A stretch of 64,000 bases of DNA from Terriglobia bacterium (GCA_022452285.1 JAKUNG010000014.1:1-64000); one strand, 5' to 3'. Positions 38,723-47,640 are shown, counted from the first letter of the stretch. Numbers and translations: made by a program. Notes: generated by a model not told the origin, from the sequence alone.

Positions 38723-38971
38723 TCATCTCTCTAAAGAGTCACGAAGATTGCCATTGATTACATGATAACCACAGTCATGAAAAATATCCGCTGTACAAAT
38801 TACTTTAATTTTTTCAGTTTCACCTCTCAAGGACGGTTGCTCAGAACCGAACTCTGGATTCCCCGGTTCTATAGACCAAACTATTTTTCCTTTGAAGTAA
38901 ACAAGTACCTCCAGCTGTGCTCCACAGGCTTTACAAACAAAAGGAATAAACTTATCTAATCTTTTGATCAT
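38723..38971 (-). CDS. Small Cys-rich protein of unknown function
   Basis: An 82-residue open frame encoding a CKAC pair at residues 13-16 and two further Cys (near 59 and 67), a zinc-ribbon-like spacing. No signal peptide or membrane segment. It ends with VINGNLRDSLER. No gene is close enough on the same strand to suggest an operon. The Cys pattern and clean length argue for a real gene, but I recognise no family and the ribosome binding site is not strong. Confidence 0.45.
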   Translation of the reverse strand: MIKRLDKFIPFVCKACGAQLEVLVYFKGKIVWSIEPGNPEFGSEQPSLRGETEKIKVICTADIFHDCGYHVINGNLRDSLER

Positions 38972-39187
38972 TAGTCTAACTAAGTTAATTTATTCCCCAA
39001 TTGATTGTGTGATTAATTACCAGAGCTCTTACTAAATAAACTTTATTACCCTTAATCCTAAGTATTATTATCTCATTTTTCTTTAAAAAATAGCACTTTC
39101 CACCCATTGCTGTTTCCTAGATCTAACCTGCAATTTAAATAAATTGGCTTGACGCTGGAAGAATTCTTCTTTATCAATAGCTTTGTT

Positions 39188-39889
39188 ATGAAAGTACAAA
39201 TACTATTTTTTGCACGTTTAAAAGAGCTTCTCCACCAAGAGACTGTAGAAATTACTGTGCCTGAAAATTCTTCCGTCAGTGATGTATTCAAGGTTCTAAC
39301 TATTCAATATCCCGAAATAGAATCGTTTAGAAAGAGTATTCTAATAGCGATTAACCAAGAATTTGCAACCTGGGAAACTTTGATTAATGAAGGCGATGAA
39401 TTAGCCTTGTTTCCCCCAGTTAGTGGTGGTCAAGCCTCTTCAACTCTCTTTTACGACTCAAACGTTCTTGGTGATGTTTATCAAATCGTGCGTAAGCCAA
39501 TTCAAGTTAACAAATTAACTCAACAACTTGGACAGGGAGAAGATGGAGCCATGGTTACATTTATAGGGGTTGTCCGTAATAATACTCAAGGCCGCTCAAC
39601 AATGTTTTTAGAGTATGAGGGTTATGAACCAATGGCAATTAGAAAACTCAGTGAAATTGGAACCATAATCCATCGCCAATGGCAGATTGGACACATTGGG
39701 ATAGTTCATCGACTAGGAAGACTTGAGATTGGTGAAGTGAGTGTAGCAATTGTTATTACCTCACCTCATCGCAAGGTGGCCTTTGAGGTATGTCAATATG
39801 CCATTGATACCTTAAAAAAAATAGTTCCTATTTGGAAAAAAGAATTCTTTGAAGATGGAGAAATTTGGGTTGAAGGAGCTACCACTTGA
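39188..39889 (+). CDS. Fused MoaD-MoaE molybdopterin synthase
   Basis: One polypeptide of 233 residues holds both molybdopterin synthase subunits. Residues 1-80 are the MoaD ubiquitin-like fold, starting MKVQILFFARLKELL and ending in PPVSGG; residues 85-233 are MoaE, with GAMVTFIGVVRNNTQGR, MFLEYEGYEPMA, IGIVHRLGRLEIGEVSV and the catalytic-Lys region KKIVPIWKKEFF. In free MoaD the terminal GG is adenylated and thiolated; here it is internal. I placed the start at 39188 from the MoaD fold. No other moa/moe gene is nearby. Similar fusions (MoaX) are known from mycobacteria, where they are cleaved. Confidence 0.93.
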   Translation: MKVQILFFARLKELLHQETVEITVPENSSVSDVFKVLTIQYPEIESFRKSILIAINQEFATWETLINEGDELALFPPVSGGQASSTLFYDSNVLGDVYQIVRKPIQVNKLTQQLGQGEDGAMVTFIGVVRNNTQGRSTMFLEYEGYEPMAIRKLSEIGTIIHRQWQIGHIGIVHRLGRLEIGEVSVAIVITSPHRKVAFEVCQYAIDTLKKIVPIWKKEFFEDGEIWVEGATT

Positions 39890-40115
39890 AAACATAAAAA
39901 CAGATAAAATGAAAAAGTGTAGCGAAAACCATTCTTCAAATGACCTATACTTTTTCTAAATAAGCTTTGTCATAAGTTTTTTTTCTGCGTATAGTTTAAT
40001 TCACCTTTTAAAACAACATACTTCATATTAACATGCCATCAACTTTGAAAAATCTCAAAACTAAAAAAACCTAACGGGCACTTGTTTTTGCGACAAATAT
40101 TTTGTGGAGAGTATA

Positions 40116-41192
40116 TTGTCAAATCAAATTAGAACTGGGAAGGTTTCTGTAGTTCACCCTCCTAATAAAGTTTCTGCAGAGGTAAGTCGTGCCTATTTGC
40201 GCCGCTGGCTTAGAGAGAGAGGAAAAGAAGAAAAACTAATTCAAAAATTAGAAACAATTCTAGACAAAACTCGAATTAACTCTCGGTATATTTTACTTTC
40301 ACCCGAAGAAGTTCTTCAAACTAGAGACTTCCACACTACGAACCAACAATACATAAAGGCTTCTATAGAATTAGGAACAGAAGCAGTAAGGAATACACTA
40401 AAAATGAATGATGTCGCTCCAGCCGATGTAGACATGTTTATTAGTGTTTCCTGCACTGGATTCTCTATTCCTGGAGTAGATGCCTATATCATGAATACCT
40501 TAGGAATGAATGCTTCCCGGATGATTTTGACAGAACATGGTTGTGCAGGAGGAGCTGTTGGTTTGATTCGCGCATGGGAATATTGTCGTGCCTATCCAGA
40601 TAGAACGGTTGTGCTATTAGCTCACGAATTTTGTTCACAGACATTTTTACTAAATGATTTGAGTATGACCAATATCGTTTCATCGACACTCTTTGGTGAT
40701 GGAGTTGCAGCAACGGTAATTTCTGGAAAGCTTAAAAATTCTGATCCACTTCCAGCAATGCAAAATTGCACAACACAATTTTTCCCTGAAACACTTAATT
40801 ACATGGGTTTTGAACTTGAAAATGAAGGTCTTCGGATTATTCTGTCACCAGAAATTCCAGCGTTCATCAAAAATAAAATCCGACCTACTTTGACCGGCTT
40901 TCTCGAGAAAATCCAACTTTCTCCTCAGACTCTTAAGCATTTTATTCTTCATCCCGGAAGCATACGAATCGTAGAGATTATTGCTAAACAAATGGGCCTC
41001 AGCACTAAAAATATTGACCCGACTTTAAAGGTATTATTCAATAAAGGTAATATGAGTAGTGTAACCGTTTTAGCAGTGATGGAAGAAATCCAGAAAAATT
41101 CATCTCCCCAAGAAAATGATTGGGGACTATTAGCTGCTTTTGGTCCAGGGTTTGTTGCGGAGATGGCAGTTTTTAAGTGGACTACCAACTAG
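40116..41192 (+). CDS. Type III polyketide synthase (chalcone/stilbene-synthase-like)
   Basis: Homodimeric ketosynthase that condenses acyl-CoA starters with malonyl-CoA without an acyl carrier protein. The catalytic triad is visible: Cys in LTEHGCAGGAVGL, His in FILHPGS and Asn in FNKGNMSSVTV; the GFGPG-type loop is AFGPGF near the end. At 358 residues the length fits. I chose the TTG at 40116 because GGAGAG lies just upstream; a GTG at 40104 in the same frame is less likely. The product cannot be inferred (an alkylresorcinol, alkylpyrone or similar). Separated from the next three genes by about 440 bases. Confidence 0.92.
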   Translation: MSNQIRTGKVSVVHPPNKVSAEVSRAYLRRWLRERGKEEKLIQKLETILDKTRINSRYILLSPEEVLQTRDFHTTNQQYIKASIELGTEAVRNTLKMNDVAPADVDMFISVSCTGFSIPGVDAYIMNTLGMNASRMILTEHGCAGGAVGLIRAWEYCRAYPDRTVVLLAHEFCSQTFLLNDLSMTNIVSSTLFGDGVAATVISGKLKNSDPLPAMQNCTTQFFPETLNYMGFELENEGLRIILSPEIPAFIKNKIRPTLTGFLEKIQLSPQTLKHFILHPGSIRIVEIIAKQMGLSTKNIDPTLKVLFNKGNMSSVTVLAVMEEIQKNSSPQENDWGLLAAFGPGFVAEMAVFKWTTN

Positions 41193-41631
41193 TAATAAAT
41201 TGGTCTATTAATTAGCACTAATTATTACTTTTTTAACCTCTCGTAGCACCAATCCAATTGTCGTTTTAAAACGTGATTAACATGATTATGCTGGTATCAT
41301 GGTTCTCTTCTATTTAGAGTTGAAATGTTCACTACAGTAAAAGTAGCAGGTGTTTCACTTTTTCCAAAACCATGGGAAGAAGTATTTAATAAAATATATC
41401 AATCATAAAATTGCTGTAGTTTGGACCTAAAAATAAAGGTTTCCCTATGCTAATTAACTTCTTATCATTTTCTTCCTAGCATTGTCTATATCCTATATCT
41501 TAGAATACCTCACCTATTTCAAGCAGATTGAAAAATTTTGCTGGAATGAAAATAGCTATTTACTATTTGATTTTTTGGAGGATATCGCTTTAGTATTTTT
41601 TTGGTTAACAACTTGAATTCCCAGATTAGAT
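41193..41631. other. Intergenic stretch between PKS and the three-gene cassette
   Basis: About 440 AT-rich bases. It contains a 27-codon open frame at 41325-41408 (MFTTVKVAGVSLFPKPWEE...) and a hydrophobic frame of about 49 codons ending near 41613 (LAYLE-like membrane text without a start). Both could be remnants of lost genes but neither is convincing. It should hold the promoter of the downstream operon; none is obvious. Confidence 0.4.
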
Positions 41632-42765
41632 ATGAAGACAAATTCGAAAAACTATACTGAGATTTTGGAAGAAATCTGTACCACAACTATTGCCCCCGAA
41701 GCAGAAAAAATTGATAGAAACGGTACTTTCCCAGAAAAATCAATTAATACACTGAAAAAATCTGGGTTATTAGGTGCTGTTAGTTCGCCAGAAGTTGATG
41801 GATTAGGATTAGGGATTCGGGGTGCTACAACCGTTGTAGAGCGTATTGGGCAAGAATGCGGATCAACTGCTATGGTAGTTATGATGCATTTTTCAGGTAC
41901 AGCTGTACTTGAAGCTTTTGCCTCTAAAGAGATCAGAGAGGCTGCTGCAAGAGGCCAACACTTAAGTACCCTAGCCTTTAGCGAGTCTAGTTCCAGGAGT
42001 CATTTCTGGACACCAACCGGCACTGCATCTCGCAATGATAACACTGTAGTCCTAAACGCACACAAAAGCTGGGTAACCTCAGCGACCCAAGCTACTGCTT
42101 ACGTTTGGTCCTCACAACCAGTTGAGAGTAAAGAGAGGTCCACTCTTTGGCTTGTTCCTGCTAACTCAGATGGACTCAGTATCGACGGAGTATTCAACGG
42201 CCTTGGGCTGCGTGGCAATAACTCCTCTTCAATTGTTGCTAGTAAAGTAAAAGTTCCCTTCTCTGCTAGGTTAGGACCTGATGGCAGTGGTTTTGATACT
42301 ATGATAAAAATTGTCCTCCCAATGTTCTGTCTATGTAATGCGGCAGCTTCAGTTGGATTTATGCGAGCAGCTATAGATCGAACTGCTAGCCATGCCACTC
42401 ATACCCAATATGAACATGTTCCACCATCTCTTGCAGATTTACCAACGATTCGAAATTATATTGGAAGAATGAAGGTTATTACTGATGCAAGTCGTTCTTT
42501 GTTGCTTGAAGCAGTATCTGCCGTTGAAAATGAAAGAACCAATGCACTCTTTCAGGTGCTTTCATCTAAAGCTGCTGCAGGAGAATCAGTCACTCAAGTT
42601 CTAGACCTAGCAATGAGAATCTGTGGTGGATCTGCATTTCGAAAGGATGTTGGTGTGGAACGATATTTCCGGGATGCACGTGCAGCGGGCATAATGGGAC
42701 CCACTACAGACATTTTATATGATTTCATCGGTAAAACTGTTTGTGGCATGGAGTTGTTCTCATGA
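41632..42765 (+). CDS. Acyl-CoA dehydrogenase-family flavoprotein
   Basis: A 377-residue cytoplasmic FAD enzyme of the acyl-CoA dehydrogenase fold: an N-terminal helical domain, STLAFSESSSRSHFW in place of the usual flavin-binding strand, the central beta domain (SWVTSATQATAYVW) and a C-terminal helical bundle ending RICGGSAFRKDVGVERYFRDARA and IMGPTTDILYDFIGK, which match the family's FAD contact region. The substrate is unknown; some members oxidise or hydroxylate non-CoA compounds. First gene of a three-gene operon: its TGA overlaps the next ATG (ATGA at 42762-42765). Confidence 0.88.
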   Translation: MKTNSKNYTEILEEICTTTIAPEAEKIDRNGTFPEKSINTLKKSGLLGAVSSPEVDGLGLGIRGATTVVERIGQECGSTAMVVMMHFSGTAVLEAFASKEIREAAARGQHLSTLAFSESSSRSHFWTPTGTASRNDNTVVLNAHKSWVTSATQATAYVWSSQPVESKERSTLWLVPANSDGLSIDGVFNGLGLRGNNSSSIVASKVKVPFSARLGPDGSGFDTMIKIVLPMFCLCNAAASVGFMRAAIDRTASHATHTQYEHVPPSLADLPTIRNYIGRMKVITDASRSLLLEAVSAVENERTNALFQVLSSKAAAGESVTQVLDLAMRICGGSAFRKDVGVERYFRDARAAGIMGPTTDILYDFIGKTVCGMELFS

Positions 42766-43613
42766 ATAAAAGAACAACTCTATTGATGGGAGCTGTTGCC
42801 TATGATCCTAAGGTAGTTAATATTTGGGAAGGATTTCGCCAATATTTTTCTCAAAAGGAGCTAGATCTTGACTACATCCTCTATTCTAATTATGAGCAAC
42901 AGGTGGAAGCATTGCTAGCTGGACATATTGACGTCGGATGGAATTCACCACTTGCATGGCTACAAGTAGAGTGCATAGCAAAAAAGATGGGACGACGAGC
43001 TAAAGCAATTTGTATGCGTGATACTGATCGTGACTTGACTTCAGTTATCATCGTAAAGAATGATTCAACATTAAACAGACTTTCCGAACTGAAAGACAGG
43101 CGAATTGGAGTTGGGGCAAAGGATTCACCGCAAGCCTGTCTTATCCCTCTTAATTATTTAGCTAATTCTGGATTGGATCCTAACAAACAGATTGAAGTTG
43201 TTGAATATGATATTCTTCCAGGTAAGCACGGAGACCACATAGGAGGGGAAAGAAAGGCGGCTCAGGCATTATTATCTGGGACCATTGATGCAGCTTGTAT
43301 GATTGATTCTAATTACCTAGCATTCTCACTAGATGGAAGTCTTCCTTCGGGTTCTGTAAGAGTGCTGGACCGTACCCCTCACTATGATCACTGTAATTTT
43401 ACTGTTCTAGAAGGTCACTGTATTAATTTAATTAAGCATTTTCAGAAGTTACTTTTAGAAATGACGTACTCGGACCCAAACGTCCGTCCATTATTAGATC
43501 TTGAAGGATTAAAACAATGGTTGCCAGGGCGCACTACTGGTTATCAGCAACTAGAAACAGCGGTTAAAAGATTTGGAACACTAGAGCCATTCATTAGGAG
43601 ATTTGATTTATGA
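42762..43613 (+). CDS. PhnD-like binding protein without signal peptide
   Basis: A 283-residue periplasmic-binding-protein fold of the PhnD (phosphate/phosphonate) class: MGAVAYDPKVVNIWEGFRQYF, HIDVGWNSPLAWLQ, SELKDRRIGVGAKDSPQACL, LSGTIDAACMIDSNYLAF and a C-terminal helical end. Unlike transport PhnD it has no hydrophobic N-terminus and no ABC transporter genes adjoin, so it probably stays in the cytoplasm. I placed the start at 42762, where ATG overlaps the previous stop. The ligand could be an anionic small molecule. It overlaps the next gene by another ATGA, indicating translational coupling. Confidence 0.8.
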   Translation: MNKRTTLLMGAVAYDPKVVNIWEGFRQYFSQKELDLDYILYSNYEQQVEALLAGHIDVGWNSPLAWLQVECIAKKMGRRAKAICMRDTDRDLTSVIIVKNDSTLNRLSELKDRRIGVGAKDSPQACLIPLNYLANSGLDPNKQIEVVEYDILPGKHGDHIGGERKAAQALLSGTIDAACMIDSNYLAFSLDGSLPSGSVRVLDRTPHYDHCNFTVLEGHCINLIKHFQKLLLEMTYSDPNVRPLLDLEGLKQWLPGRTTGYQQLETAVKRFGTLEPFIRRFDL

Positions 43614-44803
43614 ACCAACTTGACCTTGGTGATCTTAGCTTTATCGAAGGGGGGCACTTACTGGTTAAGCGAGCAATGGGCAAAATTAATGTTGGCAAAG
43701 AAATTGTTATTTGTGGACAAGACCCAGATCTTGAAGTCCACTTAGAAGCATGGGCTCGAATAGAGGGACATCAGATCAAAATATCTACAGAATCAAATCG
43801 ATTCAAACTGTATCGTGGAGATGCTGAGTTGAAACGCTGGCAAGGCGCTAAACAAACTGGAGACCCCGATCCATTTAAACCAGAGAGTATAGCTGAAACA
43901 GCCTCACAAACCTGGGGATTAGCTGCACGTGGTGCAGTTATCGAAGATGGAACACCAGAGTTTGACTTTCAATTGACCAAGAAATCCCAAGTATGGGCTG
44001 ATGAAGCGGTACGGCTTTATGCTCAGGCTGTCTCAGCACAGTGGGATCCCAACACAGCCATTCCGTGGAATACTAAGTTTGAACTTCAAACAGAAGTTGA
44101 AGATGCTGTTGTCCAATTAATGACCTATCTAATCGAAAACGAAGCTGCTGCTTTAATAGTGCCGAGTCGCTTTGTTGCACAATTGCATCCTCATTTTAGA
44201 GAGGTTATGCAGCTACTAGCTATTCAGGCAGCCGATGAAGCTCGTCATGTGGAAGTATTTACCCGGCGTGCACTGCTCAAAAGGGATAAGCTTGGCATCT
44301 CGACTGTCGGGGGCCAGGCTTCCCTTAAAACCTTGGTTGATGAGCCCGATTTTGCCATCGCATCTTTTTTACTCTCTGTTATGGGAGAAGGAACTTTCCT
44401 CACATTACTTCGATTTCTCGAACACCACGCACCAGATCCTGTCACGCAAACTATGACTAGACTAGCTGCTAATGATGAGGCACGGCACGTTGCTTTTGGA
44501 GTTGCACATTTGAAAGAATCAGTAAAACATGATCCCCATTTACTTGATCGGCTCAACCAGTCAGTGCATCGTCGGCATGATGCCTTACAACACATAGTAG
44601 GACTGAACCAGAAAGTTATAGATGCACTCACTCTTATTACAGCAGGAGGATGGAGCCACCAAGCTTTGCGTAAAGGAAGCCAGCAAGTTACCAAACTTAT
44701 TCAAGATATGGACAGTGGAAGGCGGAATCAACTGCTCCGTTTAGGTTTCAGTAAAGAACAAGCTGCTACCCTGTCAGAATTACATACCAAGAACTTCATG
44801 TAA
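43610..44803 (+). CDS. TusA-like domain fused to ferritin-like di-iron domain
   Basis: A 397-residue protein. Residues 1-75 look like TusA (LSFIEGGHLLVKRAMGKINV, CGQDPDLEVHLEAWARIEGHQI), but the catalytic Cys of the CPxP motif is missing. Residues about 115-350 form a ferritin-like four-helix domain with repeated iron-ligand motifs: AVVQLMTYLIENEAAALIVP, AIQAADEARHVEVF, GEGTFLTLLRFLEHH and RLAANDEARHVAFGV. Two EARH motifs and two Glu on the partner helices would build a di-iron site, as in AurF-type oxygenases. Last of the ATGA-coupled trio. Reaction unknown. Confidence 0.75.
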   Translation: MNQLDLGDLSFIEGGHLLVKRAMGKINVGKEIVICGQDPDLEVHLEAWARIEGHQIKISTESNRFKLYRGDAELKRWQGAKQTGDPDPFKPESIAETASQTWGLAARGAVIEDGTPEFDFQLTKKSQVWADEAVRLYAQAVSAQWDPNTAIPWNTKFELQTEVEDAVVQLMTYLIENEAAALIVPSRFVAQLHPHFREVMQLLAIQAADEARHVEVFTRRALLKRDKLGISTVGGQASLKTLVDEPDFAIASFLLSVMGEGTFLTLLRFLEHHAPDPVTQTMTRLAANDEARHVAFGVAHLKESVKHDPHLLDRLNQSVHRRHDALQHIVGLNQKVIDALTLITAGGWSHQALRKGSQQVTKLIQDMDSGRRNQLLRLGFSKEQAATLSELHTKNFM

Positions 44804-44854
44804 AAATAACTTTCTTCAGTTCAAGGATAGATCGACAATTATTTCATTAAAAAA

Positions 44855-44929
<75 letters not shown>

Positions 44930-44963
44930 TTGTTGTATTACACTGAAGAGTTCCAAAAAATTT

Positions 44964-46490
44964 TCAGTCAAACACTGGATCGGCTAATTTCCCGAGGAGT
45001 ATGCCAGAGGATTTTTCAATATCAGCATGCAACGAATTACCATGGGAATCCATTGTAACAATAGCCGGGAAGTCTTTGACACGTAAATGCCACATAGCTT
45101 CGGGAGTTCCAAATTCAAGTAGATGAACATTCAACACTTCTTCAATACATCTTGAATAATATTGAGCAGCTCCCCCTATAGCATTGAGGTAAACAGCCCC
45201 TGATTCCTGGAGTCCCCTCAGTGTTTTTGATCCCATGCCCCCCTTACCCATCACAGCTCGAATACCAAATCGCTTAATAATATTTGCTTGATAAGGTTCT
45301 TCTCTAATACTGGTTGTTGGCCCTGCTGCCGTAATTAAATATTTACCATTATTTTTTTGAACAACAGGACCACAATGATAAAGCACCGTTCCATCTAGTT
45401 CTACTGGAGCATCATTTTTTGTCAGATGCATATGAACAGCATCACGACCAGTATATATCTCTCCATTCACTAGTACTAGATCTCCTACTTTCAGTTGCTT
45501 AACCTGTTCTTGAGAAATTGGTACGTCCAATCGTACTTCCTGACCCGTTATGGAAAATCCTTCTTTAACAGCTACTGGAATAGCAGGAGTTTCTGTCTTA
45601 TAAAGCCAGCGTTTAATGTCTCCAGTTTCAGCATCAAGGACTACTCCTAAACGACGGAAAGCCCAACAATCATAGGCTACTGAAACAAAAAAACTAGCTG
45701 GTAGGCGGTTTAGGATACCAACTTTACACCCTAAAAGTGTAACCTGACCACCAAAACCCATAGTTCCTATACCAAGGGTATTAGCGGCACTTATTACATA
45801 ATTTTCCAGCTTAGCTAGGTTTGAATTCGGATTAGTATCATCTAAAGTCCGAAAAAGCTGTTCCTTGGCATGTGAATATCCAGAAGTTCGATCTCCTCCA
45901 ATACAGACCCCAATCGCTCCAGCACTGCAGCCTTGTCCTTGCGCTTGCCAAACAGCATGCAATATACATTTTCGCACACCATCTAAGTTACGATCAGCCC
46001 TTCCTAAGTGGGACAATTCACAGGGAACTGAATATTGGATGTTCTTATTTTCACATCCTCCCCCTTTAAGAATGAGTTTAACCTCAATTTCTTTATCATT
46101 TTCCCATTGTTCAAAATGAATAATTGGAGTGCCTGGTCCTAAATTATCCCCACTATTTTCCCCAGTCAACGAGTCTACTGAGTTAGGACGAAGTTTTCCC
46201 AAGCGGGTAGCCTTAACAATTGCTTGCCTAATATCCTCCTTGAATGAGAGTTGATTGGTCCCCACTGGTGTTTTTATCTCAAAAGTTGGCATCCCCGTAT
46301 CCTGACAAATGGGACCTTTGTTTTGAGAAGCGATGTCAATGTTTGTCGCAATTACATTTAGGGCCTGGGATGCTTGATTAGTTGGGGACTCAGTTTGAAG
46401 ACTCTCAGTCATAGCCTGTCGAACATCTGGAGGTAGATTCGTTGATGTCTCTGTAATCAATTCAAGCATGCTCTCTTGAAAGAAAGACAT
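44964..46490 (-). CDS. fum: Fumarate hydratase class I (iron-sulfur)
   Basis: Interconverts fumarate and malate in the citric acid cycle using an oxygen-sensitive [4Fe-4S] cluster. A fused alpha-beta class I enzyme of 508 residues with the ligand motif KGPICQDTGMPTFEIK, GGGCENKN and CIGGDRTSGYSHAKEQL in the alpha half, and GDLVLVNGEIYTGRDAVHMHL, GPTTSIREEPYQ, GKGGMGSKT and the C-terminal catalytic region in the beta half. The ATG at 46490 has AAAGGAG seven bases upstream; a frame to 46517 is longer but lacks support. A perfect -10 TATAAT lies upstream near 46547. Confidence 0.95.
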   Translation of the reverse strand: MSFFQESMLELITETSTNLPPDVRQAMTESLQTESPTNQASQALNVIATNIDIASQNKGPICQDTGMPTFEIKTPVGTNQLSFKEDIRQAIVKATRLGKLRPNSVDSLTGENSGDNLGPGTPIIHFEQWENDKEIEVKLILKGGGCENKNIQYSVPCELSHLGRADRNLDGVRKCILHAVWQAQGQGCSAGAIGVCIGGDRTSGYSHAKEQLFRTLDDTNPNSNLAKLENYVISAANTLGIGTMGFGGQVTLLGCKVGILNRLPASFFVSVAYDCWAFRRLGVVLDAETGDIKRWLYKTETPAIPVAVKEGFSITGQEVRLDVPISQEQVKQLKVGDLVLVNGEIYTGRDAVHMHLTKNDAPVELDGTVLYHCGPVVQKNNGKYLITAAGPTTSIREEPYQANIIKRFGIRAVMGKGGMGSKTLRGLQESGAVYLNAIGGAAQYYSRCIEEVLNVHLLEFGTPEAMWHLRVKDFPAIVTMDSHGNSLHADIEKSSGILLGKLADPVFD

Positions 46491-46881
46491 GGGTTCTCCT
46501 TTTAGGTTCATAAACAAAATTTTTCAGTTAATACTACCTAGATTATAGACAAGGTTTTTTCGCTGCGTGCATTCAGAAAAAATTAAACACCACATTAAAA
46601 GTAGAAAATATTTAATAGACAGTATAGATTCGGGCAATAATATGATGTCGAATAGTAAACCCCTGAAAAAATTATTTTTTGTTATTAAATCAGATTTAGA
46701 CTTTATTATACAGAACTCTAACTTGGATTCATGGGATGAACTTGCTAAAGTACAACGATACCAACTTTAGATACAATCACAACCCTTAGAACTAGAAAAG
46801 ATTGTGATTTTGGAAATTTTGATATCTCGTATGCAATAAAAGTTAGACCAAATCACTAGTGTTCTCTAAAGAAAATAAACT
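46491..46881. other. Divergent region between fumarase and the epimerase operon
   Basis: About 390 AT-rich bases. A TATAAT on the minus strand (46547-46542) may serve the fumarase gene. A 67-codon plus-strand frame at 46567-46770 has no ribosome binding site or recognisable domain and is left unassigned. Promoters for the plus-strand operon are not evident. Confidence 0.4.
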
Positions 46882-47640
46882 ATGTCTAAGCCAAAATTAC
46901 TTATCACTGGAATCAATGGTCTGATAGGAAAAATCATCCGAGACCCTTTAGCACGAATTTATGACGTTTACGGTTTAGATCTGACCCCTCCTTATTCAGA
47001 AGAGATTTTTAGAACTGACGTAACCAATTTTCAAGATGTCTCAGAGCTTTTTCAAAAAATAACCCCTGACAAAGTTATCCATTTAGCCGCACAAATTCAA
47101 GTAGACACAGCTTGGGCACCTATTCTTCAGGTTAATATAGAAGGTACTCGAAACATCTTTGAAGCTGCCAGACAAGCCCGAGTGAACCAAATTATTTTTG
47201 CTAGTTCAAATCATGTAACTGGAGGATACGAAGGCTTCCATCCCAATTTACACCTTCATTTACAGGCCGAACCAGTGAAAATCTCTGTCAAAGACCCCAT
47301 TAGACCCGATAGTGACTACGGTGTGAGCAAAGCTTTTGGTGAGATTCTCGCTCGATATTATTGTGCCCGATGGGGAATGGAAACAATATGCCTCCGAATT
47401 GGATCGGTCAGAGCAGATGATGACCCTACAGAAAATCTACGTTTTAAACGAACTTGGCTAAGTCACCGTGATCTTATTCAGCTGGTTGAAAAAAGTTTAG
47501 ACTCGAGCATTGCTTTTGGCATTTACTATGGAATTTCCAACAATAAAGGAGCTTTTTGGGATATCTCAAATGCTCAAATAGAACTTGGCTATAATCCTCA
47601 GGATGATGCATCTAGGATTTACAAAGCAAAGGGAAAATAA
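46882..47640 (+). CDS. NAD-dependent epimerase/dehydratase, uronate-dehydrogenase-like
   Basis: A 252-residue short-chain extended dehydrogenase with the Rossmann motif ITGINGLIGKIIRD (about 8-21) and the catalytic YGVSKAFGE (Tyr-x3-Lys). IIFASSNHVTGGYEGF and RPDSDYGVSK resemble uronate dehydrogenase (Udh), which oxidises glucuronate or galacturonate to the lactone. It is followed with no gap by the SelA-like gene and that overlaps the DRL-like gene, so these three form one operon with likely roles in sugar-acid breakdown. Substrate specificity is inferred from similarity. Confidence 0.8.
   Translation: MSKPKLLITGINGLIGKIIRDPLARIYDVYGLDLTPPYSEEIFRTDVTNFQDVSELFQKITPDKVIHLAAQIQVDTAWAPILQVNIEGTRNIFEAARQARVNQIIFASSNHVTGGYEGFHPNLHLHLQAEPVKISVKDPIRPDSDYGVSKAFGEILARYYCARWGMETICLRIGSVRADDDPTENLRFKRTWLSHRDLIQLVEKSLDSSIAFGIYYGISNNKGAFWDISNAQIELGYNPQDDASRIYKAKGK

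Noticed and set aside
37832..41266. The 14-base string AATCCAATTGTCGT near both 37834 and 41254
   Set aside because: Two copies of a 14-mer in 64 kb of AT-rich DNA can occur by chance; no third copy or symmetry was seen.
41325..41408. 27-codon frame resembling the start of a carbon-nitrogen hydrolase (VAGVSLFPKPW)
   Set aside because: Too short; similarity is by eye only. Could be a gene remnant.
42099..42398. 99-codon minus-strand frame
   Set aside because: Antisense to the acyl-CoA dehydrogenase-like gene, whose domain signatures show the true frame.
44245..44694. 149-codon minus-strand frame
   Set aside because: Antisense to the ferritin-like domain; the plus frame carries conserved EARH motifs.
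46567..46770. 67-codon plus-strand frame starting at GTG
   Set aside because: No ribosome binding site, no domain and an unusual Lys/Asn/Ile-rich composition; it could be real but cannot be supported.
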